Below are positions 1 to 11,607 of a stretch of DNA of 64,000 nt, piece by piece; within the stretch, counting starts at the first letter, position 1; each line of letters opens with the position of its first letter. Origin of the DNA: Adiantum capillus-veneris (lineage: Eukaryota > Streptophyta > Polypodiopsida > Polypodiales > Pteridaceae); the NCBI GenBank assembly GCA_014529385.2, contig CM043968.1, positions 29,265,013-29,329,012 of the forward strand. The letters run 5' to 3'. The notes under the pieces were generated by a model. That model was not told where the DNA came from. It did not search any database and saw only the letters and a list, made by a program, of their open reading frames with translations. Made by a program: the position numbers and the translations under genes.

Positions 1-61
1 CAGTCAATGTACGTTATATGCTTTGGTAACTTCAAATTTAGATTTATTCACATACTTGCAG

Positions 62-1920
62 GAGCAGAAGCAGAGCAACAGGTCTTTTCCACGACTTTCT
101 TCACTTGTCTACACACCTAATCCTCGTGATGCCATGAAGGTGCGTTTAGCGCTTCTTAGTTATGCTGAAAGCCTTTGTGTATTTTAGTGTCACTGGATGC
201 AGTTTAGTAAAACCTATGCAGGGTAACATATTAGCATGGTACAAGGGTTGTTTGGGTGTGTAGGCATGTATGGCCTTCTATGTGTGACTGGGCATAGTCA
301 CTTTGTGTGCAAGCTTGCTATATCCTGTTATGGTTCGCCTGTATTTGGCTTTGTGTGGCCCTCAAGCTTGTGGGATCTGGGGTTAGCCACTTTTGGAGAA
401 TGAACTGTTTGCATATGAGATAAAAGAAATGTTGTTCATGATCGATTGAGCAAACATGGGAATTTCAGAAAGCTTCGTGATCTTTTGAATCTTAAATTAG
501 TACCAAAATTTTGTGCACTGTCTTATTGCATTTGCTTCATGTCTGTTCAAGAGTGCTAAAGTCACAAGGTAGATTTCCTGTATAGTTTCAACTTGATGCA
601 GCTTGAAAATTCACAATCCATTTCTCAACAAGTCTAAAGCATTCTTCGCTTTATGTTTTTGATTCGTGATTCAAATGCGAATGTGTCTTTTGATCATTGA
701 GATACTGAATGTTTTGGGATTCATGCACTTGCTCATCAGGCATCTGAATATGGACTTAGGCCTAAAAAGGGGCAGGGCCAGCTTTTTCAAGGTAATGCTG
801 AAGGGAGTTGATCATATGTTTTCTTTGATATTCTTGTTTATAAGGCAAAGGGCCTTGATGATGTCTTTTGTTTCCCTCTACAGATAACCGTGTGGACCAG
901 AATTCAATTATTGCCCATCTGCAAGATCAAATGGAACAGCTGGAGCAAAAGCTGCTAGAAAAAGAAAATCACTTGCAAGCTATGGAAAATAGCACGCGGC
1001 AAGCGGAACTTATGCGCTTGCAATCAACTGTGGAGGGGCTGCAAGAGCAGAGTTTGTTAAAGGAGTCAGAGATGGAAAGGACTATCAATCAACTCTCTGA
1101 CACACAGGTATACACTTTTCTAGTAGTGCATTGCTAGACCTGTTTTCTGTTCTCGAAACCCTTGGTAGTTAATTATCTCTTTCATTGACCTCTGCAATGT
1201 CGCAGCATGAGGTTAAAAGCCTGCAGTGCCTTCTAGAGAAAGCTGAGTCTGATGCCAAAGCATCAAACTCGCATGCAGCTAAAGTTCACGAGGAATCGCA
1301 GAGTCTCCAGTGCCAGGTGGCCGCACTACTGCTGTGGATGGAAAGTATTGCCTCGTGCCTAAGCAATGAATTGGCAGATGAAGAATTGGAGAACCTGTTA
1401 AAAAATGCAGAGTCAACAATGGTAAGGTTGCTGCATCTGCAAGTTTCAACAAGAGAATACAATGCGCACACACATATAGATTTATAGATAAAGTCCATAC
1501 ATATCCAAATAGATGAAGAGTGAAGTCATTAATTCATGTGCTTGTAGCGGACTGTGAGTAGCATTGAACGTTTGAGGAGGCAATATTGGCACCATCAGCA
1601 GTTTTACCAATGAGTTTAAGGGAGTGCTTGTTGTGAAACATGATTGAAGAATACAAGATATTTATTTCTAATATGGTTGGGAATTTTCATGTTGGAGTTT
1701 ACCATGCCATGAATCTGTATTGCAGGCCAATGGACAGAAGTATCAACCAAAAGCACTTGATGTAGATGGCATATCTGTGGAGCTTACAAGGCGTAAATAT
1801 TCAGCGGCCATAATTGCAGCTAAACACAATCCAACTGATGAGCTGCTGGTGCTAGTTGCAGAGCTAAGGGGGCAGCTACAAGCGTCTCTGTTGCTGTCCG
1901 GCAATGGCGTACGCGTTTGA
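62..1920 (+). CDS. MPB2C-like coiled-coil protein, 3' five exons (5' partial)
   Basis: Five exons join in frame: 62-139, 740-791, 884-1107, 1206-1421 and 1726-1920. All have AG acceptors and GT donors, the phases match at every junction (the 52-bp exon ends in phase 1), and there is a TGA stop. The visible protein is 254 residues and the start lies before the window. Residues ~45-150 form a Glu/Gln/Lys-rich coiled coil. The C-terminus has a short helical block with RRKYSAAIIAAKHNPTDELL followed by LVAELRGQLQ. A coiled coil followed by an Ala-rich 'AAxxAAK...LRLQ' tail resembles the plant MPB2C family, microtubule-associated proteins first found as binders of a viral movement protein. That assignment is from memory of the family, not a search. 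A kinectin-like or other coiled-coil protein is the alternative. This is the only coding region in the window without stops or frameshifts. Confidence 0.7.
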
Positions 1921-4009
1921 TGGAGGCGTCAATACCCCGTAATGAGATCTCTATTGTCCTTGGGTGAATGGTTCTGCAGTGCGTGTGCATTTTGCCTCAT
2001 GCATCAAGATGTCTGTCTTGCTTTTCCAAGCAAGAAGACCACACGATCATGGTAAGCACGACTTGTTGGGAAGAGTCATATCTAATGCAGACACGTCCTC
2101 TCCTGTTATCACTGGATGTGCTTGCATTCGTTCTCTCCCTAGGAAACTGGCACTGTCACAATGAGTGGGCTTTTCACAATGGAGAAGTTTTGTGCACACA
2201 CATGGCTCTTCTCCTTTTTGCCTTCTCTGCTCTTTGTAGACAAGTTGCCCCACAGTAAGCATGCTAGGAAGCTGGTAATCACACATAACCACATAATTTG
2301 AAGGGGTTTTTGGCGCACACACACTTTTTCCCGTCTTGCACTGCATGCCTACATAACTTCCTCATTCAACTCTCAAGATATTGGAAAAGGACATGAATTC
2401 TACGCTGGGGACACCGGACGGTCTCCTGCATATTCACGTCTCTCGTGCCACCTGCCAGGAAGCATATAATCATTATCTCAGAAAGCTGGAGATGTCGAGC
2501 GTATCGATGCCATAATGCTGTTTCGAGCTGGATGTTGGAAAGGGCTTTGAAGAGTCCTGTCCTGGACAGGGGGTATGGCAAACTTGCATGCTTATTGTTT
2601 GCAAACTGTTGTAAAGCACACTATGTAATTTTACACAGCAAGCAAAGGCTGCTTGTCAAGACGCATCAATACAGGTTTATTTAGAAAGACGCATGGAGCT
2701 GAAGTCTAGTGAAGACTATTCTCCACTGAACAGTGAAGTCTAGTGAAGTTAACCTAGTTGGGATCTTTCTCTCTTGGAATGTACCACCAAGTGGCCTCAA
2801 ATGTTTCAATAATCATCCAAAGATCTCATTAAAAAGCATGCATTCTGACTATCAATTTGTGATATTGAATGGTTATATATGCCTTGCCTGAACTGAGCAG
2901 AAAGTTTCTTCTACTCTTAATCTCCATGACCCTTAATTTCAAGTTTTTTGCAGCTCAAATTTGTATGAACATCATCGTTAACATTATACTGCTAGTTCTG
3001 ATTCTGGCTAGCTTCAGAGGCTGACAGAGATAGAAAAAAAAAAACACTTTACTTGAAATGTCAATTGCCAATTTTGAGAAGGATGTTTAATTTAATTGTG
3101 GCGGCGGCTACTCCATCCTTTACTGGTTATGAAGGCTCTCCACGACCCATTGAGATGTGTATTTGTATCTCTTCACTTGGTTTGGAAGTTTCCAAATGAG
3201 GAATAGAATTGCTTATACTTGATTCTATAACTCCCTAAAGTTTGGAAGTTTGTAGATGAGGAATAGACTACATCCTTGTGCCCCACTCAATCGATTCCTG
3301 ATCAAAATGCATTGGGTGAATGCACTAATGTGGGTCAAATCCACCACCGGTTTCGGCCTAAGTCATGTGTGACTCCTAGTGTTAGGGGCCGGGTTTGGGC
3401 TTTTAATGTTGGACGCCAGTTTGGGAAGAGATGTGTGTTTGTATCTAATATGCAAGCCAAAGTCTGGGGGGTTCTATGTCTCTTTCATGTGAAATGTTTT
3501 TATGGTTATATGATATGAGAGTGTTGTCTAGGTGGGAAGGTCCACACAAGTGTTGGCGGTTTTTACCTCCAACTTGAGCACATTGAAGTTATAGGCCAAA
3601 TATCAGAGGCCCAAGTGGCTCATTTCCAATCGAGGATTGGAATAATGATGGTTTTCATGGTTATGAGAGTGTTTATGGTTATATATGGCTAGAATAATGA
3701 TGGTTATATATGGGAGTCAGCGACAATGATGTTGGAATAAACCCAAAACCCATATACAAATGCATGGAGGCTTTGTGAATTTCATTTTGTTTTCAACGTG
3801 ATTCTTTTGGAACAAAATGGGTTTCAATGACTCAAAAATGCCCATTTTCTATCCGTAGGTCCACTTAAGTGTGGGGGAACACGGGCTAAAGGGAGGCTAC
3901 ACGTAAGGATTGACATGGAGAATCTCACCATGCCCATAAAGCTCTATAAATGGGCTAAGTGGAAGAAGAAGAGACAATGTTGAGTAAAATGGGTATGGCT
4001 CCACTTTCC
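1921..4009. other. No gene seen; 3' flank of the first gene
   Basis: I find no supportable exon here. Open frames are short and overlap on both strands. The first few hundred bases are presumably the 3' UTR of the upstream gene. Small internal repeats occur, such as two versions of TGGAAGTTT...GATGAGGAATAGA near 3180-3270. Confidence 0.5.
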
Positions 4010-4222
4010 TATTGGTGAATAGAGAGTAGAGATGGAAGTGGAGATGGAGGAGGAGGAGACAACAACCTAAACAAGAGAGGTAGATATATAAGAAACAATA
4101 AGAACACACTAAAAAAAAATAACTATGACAATGTCTTTGTAAAGTATTGAAGGCTCACGCACTGATTGACCTTTACCTCCCAATTTCCAACCACTTAAAC
4201 TAGTGGTGCATATTGTGCATGG
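4010..4222 (-). repeat. Left part of the 3' LTR of an old gag-only element, split by a Copia insertion
   Basis: This stretch aligns with 11411-11570, for example the shared ACTAGTGGTGCATAT and the CTCA...ACTGA...GACCT blocks. The match resumes at about 10053-10091 after the inserted Copia element. The left boundary near 4010 is approximate because the LTRs are diverged. Confidence 0.6.
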
Positions 4223-4496
4223 TGAAGGGGAGGACGTGGAAGCACAACGGAAGCGGAAGACGCACACACGCACGCACGCGCACACACACACACCACTATA
4301 GCCACACACACAGGTTGAAGGGGGAGAGCCAACACGTACTCTGTGTCCCTTTTCTTTCTTCTCTTATCTTATACATTAAAGCACAACACACATTGTACTT
4401 AGTGTTAGTGGCTCACACAAGTGTATAACTGTACACTTAAGGTTAGTAGTAGCAGTTAGTGATGGGTGGTCGGTCACATGGCCATTCAACTTAACA
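4223..4496 (-). repeat. 3' LTR of the Copia element
   Basis: Read on the minus strand it begins TGTTAAG and ends CA. It carries a CA/CG-rich microsatellite at about 4260-4297 that differs in length from the other LTR. Confidence 0.88.
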
Positions 4497-4551
4497 TTCT
4501 TCCACTTGATGGTCAATGTGGGAGATCATAAGAATGGAAGAGAACTACTCT

Positions 4552-4866
4552 TCACCCAATGCCCATCAACTCACGACAGTGTTGAAGCTGATGGTTGGAG
4601 AGACTTTTAGTGAGTGCATTTGCTGTGTTCTCTGACATAGGAATCTTCACTGAATCAAGGCTCTTGTTTGCCAGGCATTCACGACTGAAGTGATAACGTA
4701 CATCAATGTGTTTCGTTCTGGAATAAAAGATTGGAATGTTAGCCAAGGCAATAGTACTCTGACTGTCACAATGAAGAACTGGTGTACACTGCTCCAATCC
4801 AAGATCTTTCACTAGGCGAGCAAGCCAAATAGCTTCTTTGCATGCCTCACTCAATGCAACATACAC
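4552..4866 (-). pseudogene. Copia RNase H domain
   Basis: The C-terminal end of the Copia polyprotein. It shows YVALSEACKEAIWL, HCDSQSTIALA and RTKHIDVRYHF, the standard Copia RNase H motifs; the Asp of CDSQS is one of the metal-binding residues. It is separated from the RT by stops between about 4867 and 5007, so it belongs to the same broken pol gene. It ends about 55 bp before the 3' LTR, as expected. Confidence 0.9.
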
Positions 4867-5007
4867 TGTCTTCTCTGTGGTATAAATGGATGTACAGTTT
4901 TAAAGAACGGATCTCCAAGAAATAGCAGAACCAGCAAATGTGTAAATCCAACTTGTTGTTGGTTTACATCTGTCAACACAACATGCATAATCACTGTCTA
5001 CAAATCC

Positions 5008-5971
5008 CTAAATGGATAACTCTCCACGACCATAGCGTAATTGTCTATCTGCAGTGCCACTCAAGTATCTGAGAATCGACTTGACAGCATTCCAATGCTT
5101 TTTACCAGGGTTAGACATAAATCTGCTGACAACTCCCATTGTATGTGTAATGTCAGGTCTTGTAGCCACCATGGCATACATGAGACTACCACAAGCTGAA
5201 GCATAAGGAACCTTAGCCATCGCAACTTTTTTCTCAACAAATTTGGGAGAGTTGTTCTTGCTAAGTTTCAAATATGCAGGCAACAGAGTACTCAAAGCCT
5301 TTTCCTTTTGCATGTTGAAACGATCAAGAACCTTGTGCACATATTTTTTTTGAGAAAAGTACAACAACCTCTTCTTACGGAGTAATGCCCATACCCAAAA
5401 TGTGATTGGATTCACCCAAATCTTTCATGTCAAATTGACTTTTCAGCTTGGTTTTTAAGTAAGCAATGTCCTTCTTGGAATGACCAGCAATAAGCATGTT
5501 ATCTACATAAAGGATAAGCATAATAAGTTGTCCATTGGGTTGTCTTTTCACGTAAAGACATGGATCTTCATTACTGCGCTTATAGCATAGGGAACGCATA
5601 AATGCATCAAACTTTTGATACCATTGTCTGGATGATTGCTTCAGTCCATAGAGACTTTTCAGAAGCTTACAGACTAAATGTTCCTTGCCTTTTAGCACAA
5701 ACCATTCAGGTTGCTGCATATAAATCTCTTCCTCGAGATCACCATGTAAGAAAGCGGTAATGACATCCATTTGATCAAGCTCCATATCTTCAGTGGCAAC
5801 CAAAGCAAGCAACATTCTCAGTGTGGTCATCTTGAACACTAGAGAAAATATTTCCTGAAAATCGACACCATATTCTTGCTTGAAACCTTTGGCCACTAAA
5901 CAAGCTTTGTAATTGTCAATCTTCTTCTTGTAAACCCATTTACAAGGCAATGCTTTCCTACCTTTTGGCAA
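5008..5971 (-). pseudogene. Copia reverse transcriptase, broken
   Basis: Two overlapping frames (5971-5375 and 5415-5008) together cover the Copia RT. Visible motifs are CKWVYKKKI, AFLHGDLEEEIYM, QPEWF, LYGLKQSSRQWY and the active-site block ILYVDNMLIAG. Copia RTs normally have YVDD; the second Asp is Asn here, a G to A change that should remove metal binding. A frameshift near 5400 breaks the frame just after FDMKDLGE. The second part continues with the connection region up to KSILRYLSGT. Confidence 0.92.
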
Positions 5972-7109
5972 TGGAACAAGTTCCCATTTTGTTCTTTGAA
6001 ATACTGGACATCTCCCTCTTCATAGCATGTTCCCACTGAACCTTATCATTGGCTAGCGTAGTCTCTTTGTAACAAGAAGACTCACCACTATCTGTCAGTA
6101 AAACAAAATCCACGCTTGGAATAAAACGTTGTGGCGGATGTGAGACTCTTTGAGATCTCCACGGATGATCAGAACTCGTACTAGACTGTGTAGTACGTGG
6201 CTCGGGAGCTGTCTGGACAGGAGGTGATACATTGAAAAATGTCACTTTTCGTAATTCAACCTCTTTCACTGGCTGTCTATGCATCTTAGTCTCATTAAAG
6301 ACAACATCACTGCTACGGATCACTGATCGACTTTTCGGATCCCATAAACGATAGTAGCCAAATTGATAATCTACACCATAGTCAATGAAGATGCATTTTC
6401 TTAACTTAGGATCTAACTTAGCACGCAATTCCTTGGGTACATGTGCATAAGCTTCAGAGCCAAATGTGCAGAGTTTTTCATAAGACAATTTATGTCCTGA
6501 CCATAACTCCAAAGGTACACGAAAATGTAATAAAGCATGTGGTGATCTATTGATCAAGTACACGGCTGTGTATAATGCTTCAGCCCAAAATGCTTGCGAA
6601 AAATTAGCATGTGATAGCATAGACATAATCCGCTGTTGGATGGTTCTATTCATTCGTTCCGCAACACCATTTTGTGGAGGGGTATAAGGAGCTGTAAACT
6701 CACGCTTAATTCCCCCGCTTGAACAGAAGTCTGTAAACTCTTTGAAGACATACTCTCCACCATTGTCTGAGCGCAAAGCTTTCAACTTATGTTCAGACTG
6801 AGTTTCAACACTAGATAAGAACTTCTTGAAGTAAGAAAATGTCTCATCTTTAAACTTCATGGCATAAACCCAAACATGCCATGTTGCATTGTCAATGAAT
6901 GTAATATAATAGGACGCACCACCATGGGATTTAGAAGGCATAGGCCCACATAAATCACTGTGCACAAGCTCTAAGAGTTTTCTTTCTTTGTCAAAAAAAT
7001 ATGTACGATGTGTCCGTGTTTGCTTTCCATATTGACAGTGCTCACAAAAGGGAAAATCAGAAAATGACAAAGATGGTAAGTAGTCCAAACAAGAGTGTCT
7101 CCATTCCAT
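5958..7109 (-). pseudogene. Copia integrase
   Basis: Integrase with a CEHCQYGKQ zinc half-site (the His half lies in the preceding frame), then the DDE core: HSDLCGPMPS, FIDNAT, LRSDNGGEY and PPQNGVAERMNRTI. The catalytic Asp, Asp and Glu are all kept. The C-terminal part includes CIFIDYGVDYQFGYYRLWDP, typical of Copia integrase tails. It overlaps the protease frame at its start and the RT frame at its end, both as frameshifts. Confidence 0.92.
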
Positions 7110-7560
7110 TCTTTGACATATGTCCTAACTGGCTATGCCACAAAGCAATGGTTGGCAGCTCGGTTACAGAAAGAACACTGCTTCTATCAGATACATAAAG
7201 AGGATAAAGTGAACCAACTTTAGAACCATGGGCTATAATAAGATGACCCTTCGCAACACGCCAAGACTGTTGATAAAATGTGACTTTGTAACCCAAGTCA
7301 TCAAGACGTCCAACCGAAATCAGATTACGTGTAAAGACTGAAACATGACGCACATTATGGATGATAAACTTCACCCCATTTGCCATAACCATGGCAATAT
7401 CACCTACGCCAACAATGTCACAAGAGTAATTGTCACCAAGTGTAACAAAGCCAATGGTTTCCTTGTATGTAGTAAACCAATGCCTATGAGGTGTGACATG
7501 CAACGAAGCACTCGAATCAAGGATCCATGTATGGGATATCACCACTAACAAGGAGCTCAA
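7057..7560 (-). pseudogene. Copia aspartic protease and GAG-pre-integrase segment
   Basis: The protease begins with TWILDSSASLHVTPH. The normal Copia motif is D-S-G-A-S; the Gly is Ser here (GGT to AGT), which should inactivate the enzyme. It ends with the pre-integrase segment WHSQLGHMSKNGME, carrying the His pair of the integrase zinc site. It is out of frame with gag; a frameshift lies near 7560. Confidence 0.88.
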
Positions 7561-7573
7561 CTAGCATAGAACT

Positions 7574-8542
7574 CTACAAAGATAGAGTTTCCTGTGCATC
7601 ACAAAAGACATCATTATTTTTAGTCAACATATTAATGTCTTGCGCATCACTGTCATCGTGAACTATGTTCAGTTCTTCAATTTTAACTAAACTTTTTGGT
7701 TTCTCCTCTTTACCATCATGATCTTTGCCTTTATCTTTGCCCTTCTCTGTATCACGCTTCCAAGCATAACAATCCTTCTTTATGTGACCAAACTTATCAC
7801 AATAATGGCATTGAATATTGCGGCGACCACGAGACTGTGATCTACCCTTTGATGCATCTCTATTGCCCTCTTTCTTGGACTCATGGTGCGAATAATGGCC
7901 CTTATGTTGCTTATCATCCCTTTCCACAAAATGAGCTTCGTTATGATGCGAGCTAGTCATGGTCTTCCGACGCATTTCCTTTGACAAAAGTGCACTAGTA
8001 ACATCACCGTACTTTAGCGTACCATTAGGAGCAGAGTTACTAATAGCTGTGCAAAAGGTATCCCAAGAGGATGGCAATGAACAAAGCAAAAACATTGCTT
8101 TCATCTCATCATCAATGGTCATGTATTGTGCACGATTCTCGACAAAAAGAGAAAAAAAATAATTGATATGGCTGGCAACGCTAGTTGACTCCTTCATACG
8201 AAGGTTGAAAAGTTTTCGCATCAGGAAAACCTTATTGCTGGCCGTATCCTTTTCGTAAGTGTCGCATAATTTCTGCCATAAAGCATGAGCAGTCTCGCAT
8301 TCTAACACTGAAAAGTACACCGACTCACCAAGGTGCAGTTTAATTGTAGACCTGCATAGCTCATCAAGCTCCTCCCACTGAAACTGAGTCATGTGCATAT
8401 CTTCAGTTCTAGCCGCATAGGCAATAGGCAACTTTTGCTTCTTTTGGACAAGCATATCATGCATTTTATTCTTCCAAAGTTGAAAATTCGTGCCATCAAA
8501 CTTCTTTATGTCATAAATGTCACGATCTTTGCTAGTAGACAT
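7574..8542 (-). pseudogene. Copia gag nucleocapsid
   Basis: A 322-residue gag. Residues ~12-30 contain IKKFDGTNFQLWKNKM, the start of the UBN2/DUF4219-type Copia gag. Residues ~80-200 form the capsid-like helical region (ETAHALWQKLCDTYE, LLCSLPSSWDTF). A CCHC zinc knuckle, CHYCDKFGHIKKDC, lies near residue 245, preceded by an Arg/Ser-rich stretch. The frame is uninterrupted, the best-kept part of this element. Confidence 0.92.
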
Positions 8543-9058
8543 AGTGACAAAACTACCAAAAGATTTTGGAAAAATTTCGGTAGAGTCTCCTTTGTATTTG
8601 GGACTATGTCAACCAAAATACAAGACAAAATGATCAAGTATGTCACTCACAAAGCATAATACCTCTCAAAAGTACAATGTATAGAAACCAACTAAGGTGC
8701 ATAAATTGTCAAACTGACCATAAACTGCCAACTTGGTGTCAAAAGCACCTATACCATTCTATACATGTCCTATGGGGAGGCCTCGTAAGGGATGCTCCAG
8801 CTACTTGTATCACCGAAGGTATCTCCACATTTGAGAATACCCCTGCTCAATGAAAACCTCATGCTATCGACCCTCAACAATGTAGGTTATGCAACAAAAC
8901 GTATAGCCAAGTCTAAGAAATGGCTATCTTCTGGACCAAGTCTCAGAAATGGTTGGGACTGCCGTACTAGCCAAAAGATGGCTCCACAAAAGCGTACAAT
9001 GGCAGTATCCACAAAGACAAACAAGTCTATCAAGATGCTCAAACAGGTATCAAAAGCA

Positions 9059-9244
9059 TGTGCATGCAAATAAACATCCTTGCGGGGAGTCAAACTGCTC
9101 TCAAAAGAGCTCAAACAATGTCAAAAGTGTCAACATATGCATGTATGCATATGTGCATGCAAATAAACATCCTTGCGGGGAGTCAAACCGCTCTCAAAAG
9201 AGCTCAAACACTGTCAAAAGTGTCAACATATGCATGTATGCATA
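9059..9244. repeat. Tandem duplication (2 x 93 bp) in the Copia leader
   Basis: Two nearly identical 93-bp units start TGTGCATGCAAATAAACATC at 9059 and 9152. They lie in the untranslated leader between the primer binding site and gag. Confidence 0.9.
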
Positions 9245-9779
9245 AACAACTGCTCCCACTGGAACCAAAGTATCGCAAGCACTGAAACCTGTAGCCTGTG
9301 AGATGATGTCGATGTCGTACCCGAAGCCGAGATCGAGGCCGAGAAGCACAGAGAAAGCTAACCAAGCCGCTCTATGTATCTGTATCTGTACCTGTAGTTA
9401 AAGAAGACAATGCCGTCAAACTCCCACTCTATGTGTGTGTATGAGGCCACTCCGAAAGAGGCTACACACTCCCGAATGAGCCATGGGCTCTCGTAGATGG
9501 AAGAGACTGCAAAAATGGTGCCTGTATAACTGGCTATGGAAGCTCTACAACACAAACTACCAAAAGAGGGCAGAAAAATTCAGCTCCTGAACCGTAGCTC
9601 GAGTTGGGTTTTTAATGGCTTGAATGGCTCCGAAAGGGGGGTAAAACTACAGGGTACCTATCGGAAACACTCTCGGAAAGCTGAATTTGCTGATGCCGAA
9701 ATCGAAATCCTGTTTGCACTCTTGAAAGTGCCCGCACGAGTGAAAACGATTTTGGGAATGAAACCGCTCTGATACCAGA

Positions 9780-10047
9780 TGAAGGGGAGGAGTCGGGAGC
9801 ACAACGGAAGTAGAAGACGCATGCACACACTCACACACACACACCACCATAGCCACACACACAGGTTGAAGGGGGAGAGCCAACACATATTGTGTGCCCC
9901 CTTTCTTTCCTCTCTTATCTTATACACTAAGGCACAATACACATTGTACTTAGTGTTAGTGGCTCACACAAGTGTATAGCTGTAGACTTAGGGTTAGTAG
10001 TAGCAGTTAGTGATGGGCGGTTGACCACATGGCCATTAAACCTAAGA
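9780..10047 (-). repeat. 5' LTR of the Copia element
   Basis: Matches 4223-4496 throughout, with shorter CA repeats. Read on the minus strand it ends in CA at 9780-9781, two bases before the tRNA-Met primer site. The outer end reads TCTTAGG rather than TGTT, one change from the canonical TG. Confidence 0.88.
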
Positions 10048-10052
10048 CATGG

Positions 10053-11607
10053 TTTAGGAGGCCTAGCCCATGTATCTTTATTGCTAGCAACCCCCCCTTC
10101 AATGCTATCTACTACATAAGTCTAATTGATAACCAATCATGATAAAATAAAGTAAATGTGATCCATCTAACCACATAGACTAGGACCCCCATACCATAAT
10201 AGGGTGTGTGTATTCTTGTAAACTCAATCCACGAGAGGGATTCTTGTCCAACATAATCAAGAGGGATGAACAATATAAACTCAATCCACAAGACATGGCA
10301 AGGAATCGGGCGTGCTTACCATTGATTAAAATTGTCATGGTAGTGTTAAACCCATTACATTTATTGATACAAATAAAAAAACTTGAACTTGAAAAAAAAA
10401 ACAACTAGCTTCTCGAATTTGTAAAATTCATCAATTGAATCTGCAACCATACAAACTACAATTTCTTTAGTATCACCATCATTTGCAAAATTTAGTTAAG
10501 CATTCTTGAAAGACTTGTTTGGTTGATCTTTCCACAATGGACACATGCGTCCTTAGACAAATTGTCTTTCCCTTGATGATTATATTGTCCTCAAATAGAA
10601 CACGCATTTGCCAATGTCACTTTTGTAGTATAAGTTGTAGACCTTCGTGCAATAATTTGTGCTCTTCTCCTTGCAAAAAAACTGACTATTCCTTCCAACG
10701 TACAAATTGGATCTTTTTCCTTGAGTACACTACCAATTTGATTGAATTTTTGAGGCAGACTTTTGAGTAAGATTGCAACAAGACCTCCATCGGGAATAGG
10801 TGGTTCAACATATACTAGTTGAGTTTCAATACTCTTCAATTGATTGACAAGAGATGCAATATTCTCACCATATGTGTAAACAACATAGCTCCACCTTTAA
10901 ACTTATTTTTGGCTTGGCTTTAGCTCCAAATAAAGTCTCTTGTAGAATCCATGTCATCCAAATAATGTATTTACATTTTCAAGAGAAGTTAAAATGATAC
11001 CAAAATCTTGTTCGTCCTTTCATTGTTTTTCATCACATAAAGCTCATGTAACAACAATAGATGTACCTGTAACATCCAATACAAGAGGATTTTCAATTAT
11101 CCATAAGATTTTTGCATTAAATAACCTTTGATCTTTGTTTGCTGGCATATATGAAATGCAGTACAGTTGAACTTGTAGAGGAATTTGGCAGCCATGATGT
11201 TAAAGAGAGTAAAAAATGATGGAAATCTTCTTGAGCTTTGACACTTAGAGAAGAAATGAAAATTGAAATTTTCTCTCAATTGGTGCAGTATTGAACACTG
11301 TTGTGAAACGCAAAATCACACAGGACATCATTTTGCTACCGTAGTTGGTTGTTATTTGAAAATTGACTTTTGCAAAAAGAATTTTTGATGGACACCTTGC
11401 TCCGATACCATGTTGGTGAACATTAGGTAGAGGATATGTGGAAAAATAAAGAACACTCTCTATAAAAGAGAACCATTAGAACGTTTTTATAAAGCCTTCA
11501 AGGCTCATGTACTAACTGACCTCTACCTCACAACACCCAAAAATGTAAACTAGTGGTGCATATCCTACATGGCTTAAGAGCTAGCCCTTGTAAGTTGCTT
11601 GCTAACA
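10053..11607 (-). mobile_element. Old gag-only LTR element (TR-GAG type), remainder after the nested insertion
   Basis: The 5' LTR is about 11411-11607. The primer site TGGTATCGGAGC (reverse complement at 11399-11410) abuts it directly. The 3' LTR is split into 4010-4222 and about 10053-10091. The internal part is only about 1.3 kb and shows only gag remnants: residues like QLVYVEPPIPDGGLVAILL in 10839-10591, and a possible gag start in 11279-11097. No protease, integrase or RT is seen. The same gag family occurs in the element at 46420-48613. The structure fits non-autonomous terminal-repeat gag elements known in plants. Confidence 0.7.

Larger units (their letters stand above)
4223..10047 (-). 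mobile_element. Ty1/Copia LTR retrotransposon, full length but inactive
   Basis: Complete Copia structure on the minus strand. LTRs lie at 4223-4496 and 9780-10047, about 270 bp each and similar along their whole length. The primer binding site TGGTATCAGAGC (reverse complement at 9766-9777) matches the initiator-Met tRNA end commonly used by plant Copia elements and lies 2 bp inside the 5' LTR. The direct repeat CATGG flanks the element at 4218-4222 and 10048-10052, a typical 5-bp target duplication. Domain order gag, protease, integrase, RT, RNase H is the Copia order. Frameshifts separate the domains, and two catalytic motifs are changed (protease DSS for DSG, RT YVDN for YVDD), so the copy cannot act alone. 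It is inserted in an LTR of an older element. Confidence 0.93.

Noticed and set aside
1964-3520. Several 60-100 residue open frames
   Set aside because: They overlap on both strands, lack splice or domain support and look like chance.
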